Shown piece after piece: positions 62,400 through 64,000 of a stretch of 64,000 bases of DNA. The stretch's first letter is position 1; each line of letters opens with the position of its first letter. The position numbers and the translations under genes are program-made. The notes beneath the pieces were generated by a model, which was given only the letters and a program-made list of their open reading frames with translations, did not search any database and was not told where the DNA came from. Source of the stretch: an uncultured Saprospiraceae bacterium (lineage in GTDB: Bacteria; Bacteroidota; Bacteroidia; Chitinophagales; Saprospiraceae); the NCBI GenBank assembly GCA_937961455.1, contig CALGNN010000027.1, positions 1 through 64,000 of the forward strand, in the 5' to 3' direction.

Positions 62400-64000
62400 A
62401 TGAAAAAATCCACTTTTAACTATTCATACGCATTAATGCTCTTTTCGGTGCTAATGTTTGCTTTAGTTTCGTGCAAAAAAGCGGAAAACTCTTCTATGAG
62501 CATAGACAGTTCTTCTGTTCAAATTTTGCAAGCCCTTCCAAGCAATCAAACTAAAGTTAATTTTAATAATAAAGTTATAGAGACTCAATCTGCTAACTCC
62601 GCTAATTACGAAGGCTTTCTTCAAGGAGCAGGAGTAGCGATGCTCGACGTAAATAATGATGGTTTAGAAGACATATATTTTGCAGGAAATACAGAAGGGG
62701 ATAGACTGTATTTAAATAAGGGAAATTTCGAATTTGAAGACATTACAATTAAGTCAGGCATTCACCAAAATAAAAACTGGTCCACTGGACTCTCTGTCGT
62801 TGACATCAATGCAGATGGTTATGATGACATTTATGTATGTAAGTTTTTGTTTGATAATAAAACCGCATTGAAGAATGTATTTTATATCAACAATAAGGAT
62901 GGAAGCTTTACAGATCAGGCAGCTCAATTAGGTGTTGATGATGCTGGCTATTCTATAGCGGCTAATTTTTTCGATTATGATAGAGATGGAGATTTGGATT
63001 TATACGTAGCTAATCAGCCTCCCAACTCTCTTTCAGCGAAAGGAGCTCTGAAAGGAAAAAAAGATTTTCAATACACGGATAATCTATATAGGAATGACGG
63101 CCAAAGATTTACAAAAGTTACAGAAGTTGCCGGCATTAAAAACTATACCTATAGTCTAAGTGCCACAAGCTTTGATTATAATCAGGATGGTTGGATCGAT
63201 CTCTATGTAACAAGCGATTATGAAGAGCCAGACTTCTTGTGGAAAAACAATGGTGATGGCACATTCACAGATGTTTCGAAATCATCGATAAAACACATGT
63301 CTAATTTTAGCATGGGTGCAGACATAGCAGACATAAATAATGATGGCTATGAGGATCTCTACACTGTTGATATGGTAGGTGATGATAATTACAGACAGAA
63401 AACGAGTATGAGTGGAATGAACCCAAAGAAATTTTGGGCTTTGGTAAATGCTGGATATCATTATCAATATATGTTTAATGCGCTTCAATTAAATAATGGT
63501 GATGGTTCCTTTAGTGAAGTAGCTCAAATGGCAGGAGTATCAAATACTGACTGGAGTTGGGCGCCTTTATTTCAAGACTTGGATAATGATGGCAACAAGG
63601 ACTTGGTCGTTACGAATGGGGTTTTGAGAGATTACAGAAACAAGGATTGGGAAATATGGAAAGATAAATATATCGCACAACTCAAAGCTGATGCTGCAGC
63701 AAAAGGAACCAAGGCCAGCTTGAATATCATGGATATCGTTAACAAAGTTCCTACCTACAAGACGGCGAATCAAGTTTATAAAAATGCTGGAGATTTATCA
63801 TTTACTAAGATGAATGATAAATGGGGCTTTGATCAAATTAATGTTTCTAGTGGAGCTGCATTCGGAGATTTAGATAATGATGGAGATATGGATCTCGTCA
63901 TTAACAATATGAATCAAGTTGCAGAGATTTACCGCAACAGCTCCAATGAAAATAAATTAAATAACTATATCAGCATCAGCTTAGAAGGAATACAAAAAAA
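62400..64000 (+). CDS. FG-GAP/VCBS-repeat lipoprotein, 3' end cut by window
   Basis: The ATG at 62400 opens a frame that runs to the window edge (533 codons seen). A lipobox F-A-L-V-S-C is at about residues 20-25. Then come at least seven FG-GAP/VCBS calcium-loop repeats such as D-V-N-N-D-G-L-E-D, D-I-N-A-D-G-Y-D-D, D-Y-D-R-D-G-D-L-D and D-L-D-N-D-G-N-K-D. They predict an integrin-alpha-like beta-propeller. The pattern matches the CRTAC1/ASPIC-type lipoproteins common in Bacteroidota, which are usually over 1000 residues, so about half is missing here. Function unknown, surface binding likely. It is divergent from thrA across 114 bases. Confidence 0.88.
   Translation, partial: MKKSTFNYSYALMLFSVLMFALVSCKKAENSSMSIDSSSVQILQALPSNQTKVNFNNKVIETQSANSANYEGFLQGAGVAMLDVNNDGLEDIYFAGNTEGDRLYLNKGNFEFEDITIKSGIHQNKNWSTGLSVVDINADGYDDIYVCKFLFDNKTALKNVFYINNKDGSFTDQAAQLGVDDAGYSIAANFFDYDRDGDLDLYVANQPPNSLSAKGALKGKKDFQYTDNLYRNDGQRFTKVTEVAGIKNYTYSLSATSFDYNQDGWIDLYVTSDYEEPDFLWKNNGDGTFTDVSKSSIKHMSNFSMGADIADINNDGYEDLYTVDMVGDDNYRQKTSMSGMNPKKFWALVNAGYHYQYMFNALQLNNGDGSFSEVAQMAGVSNTDWSWAPLFQDLDNDGNKDLVVTNGVLRDYRNKDWEIWKDKYIAQLKADAAAKGTKASLNIMDIVNKVPTYKTANQVYKNAGDLSFTKMNDKWGFDQINVSSGAAFGDLDNDGDMDLVINNMNQVAEIYRNSSNENKLNNYISISLEGIQK

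Noticed and set aside
1-64000. Insertion sequences, prophage or integrative elements
   Set aside because: No transposase, integrase or phage gene was found and no long direct or terminal inverted repeats were noticed by eye. The paralogous pairs (GH113, POTRA-barrel) are diverged gene duplicates.

Overview
The window is chromosomal DNA of a low-GC member of the Bacteroidota (about 36% G+C in sampled coding lines). Markers are type IX secretion (T9SS) sorting tails on two secreted proteins, the gldD-gldE-ssb-mutY cluster, a long SecA (1104 aa), a Tgt without zinc-binding cysteines, TAnnTTTG promoter elements and an ECF sigma/anti-sigma pair of Bacteroidota type. The cohesin-like T9SS proteins would suit Saprospiria, but this placement is weak. 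No rRNA, tRNA, CRISPR, IS element or prophage was seen.

0-10 kb is an envelope and secretion block: two GH113-type glycosidases bracket a GNAT enzyme, a T9SS alpha/beta hydrolase, a metallo-beta-lactamase-fold hydrolase, and a PAS/sigma-54 activator divergent from a thioredoxin-like protein, a DUF547-barrel fusion and a POTRA-barrel protein. The divergent intergenic region carries a palindrome and a -24/-12-like promoter. 10-15 kb holds poorly known genes: a small protein with a structured leader, an AT-rich orphan, a glyoxalase-fold protein and a tight three-gene membrane operon of unknown function. 15-24 kb has a DUF937-OmpA protein, a secreted DUF695-RraB-like protein, an amidohydrolase-NTF2 fusion, a 1102-residue sortilin-type propeller protein and an acyltransferase.

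23.8-29.65 kb is a four-gene minus-strand operon: surface lipoprotein, ECF sigma factor, an anti-sigma factor fused to an outer-membrane barrel (predicted to span both membranes), and a T9SS-exported cohesin/dockerin-like protein. A lone LuxR-type HTH gene is divergent from it. 30-45 kb contains membrane proteins (PqiA-like, TerC, PnuC-like), gldD-gldE-ssb-mutY, a second ECF sigma factor, LptF/G, tgt, rodA, a SPOR-like protein and secA. 45-52.7 kb carries nadK, a POTRA-barrel protein, a CBS protein, a TM2-TPR-SHOCT protein, a GAF-PP2C phosphatase, a MazG-like protein, dtd and an SRAP-fold protein that has lost its catalytic residues.

52755-53241, the only gene-free stretch above 300 bases, is about 82% A+T with a perfect DnaA box. 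Two parS-like palindromes lie 4.3 kb to the right in and beside thrC. Gene orientation and hand-sampled G/C skew change polarity across this area, so it is the best candidate for the chromosomal origin. To its right are a heme A synthase, an alpha/beta hydrolase, an M1 peptidase, thrA-thrB-thrC, and the start of an FG-GAP lipoprotein that runs off the window. The first gene is also cut by the window edge.
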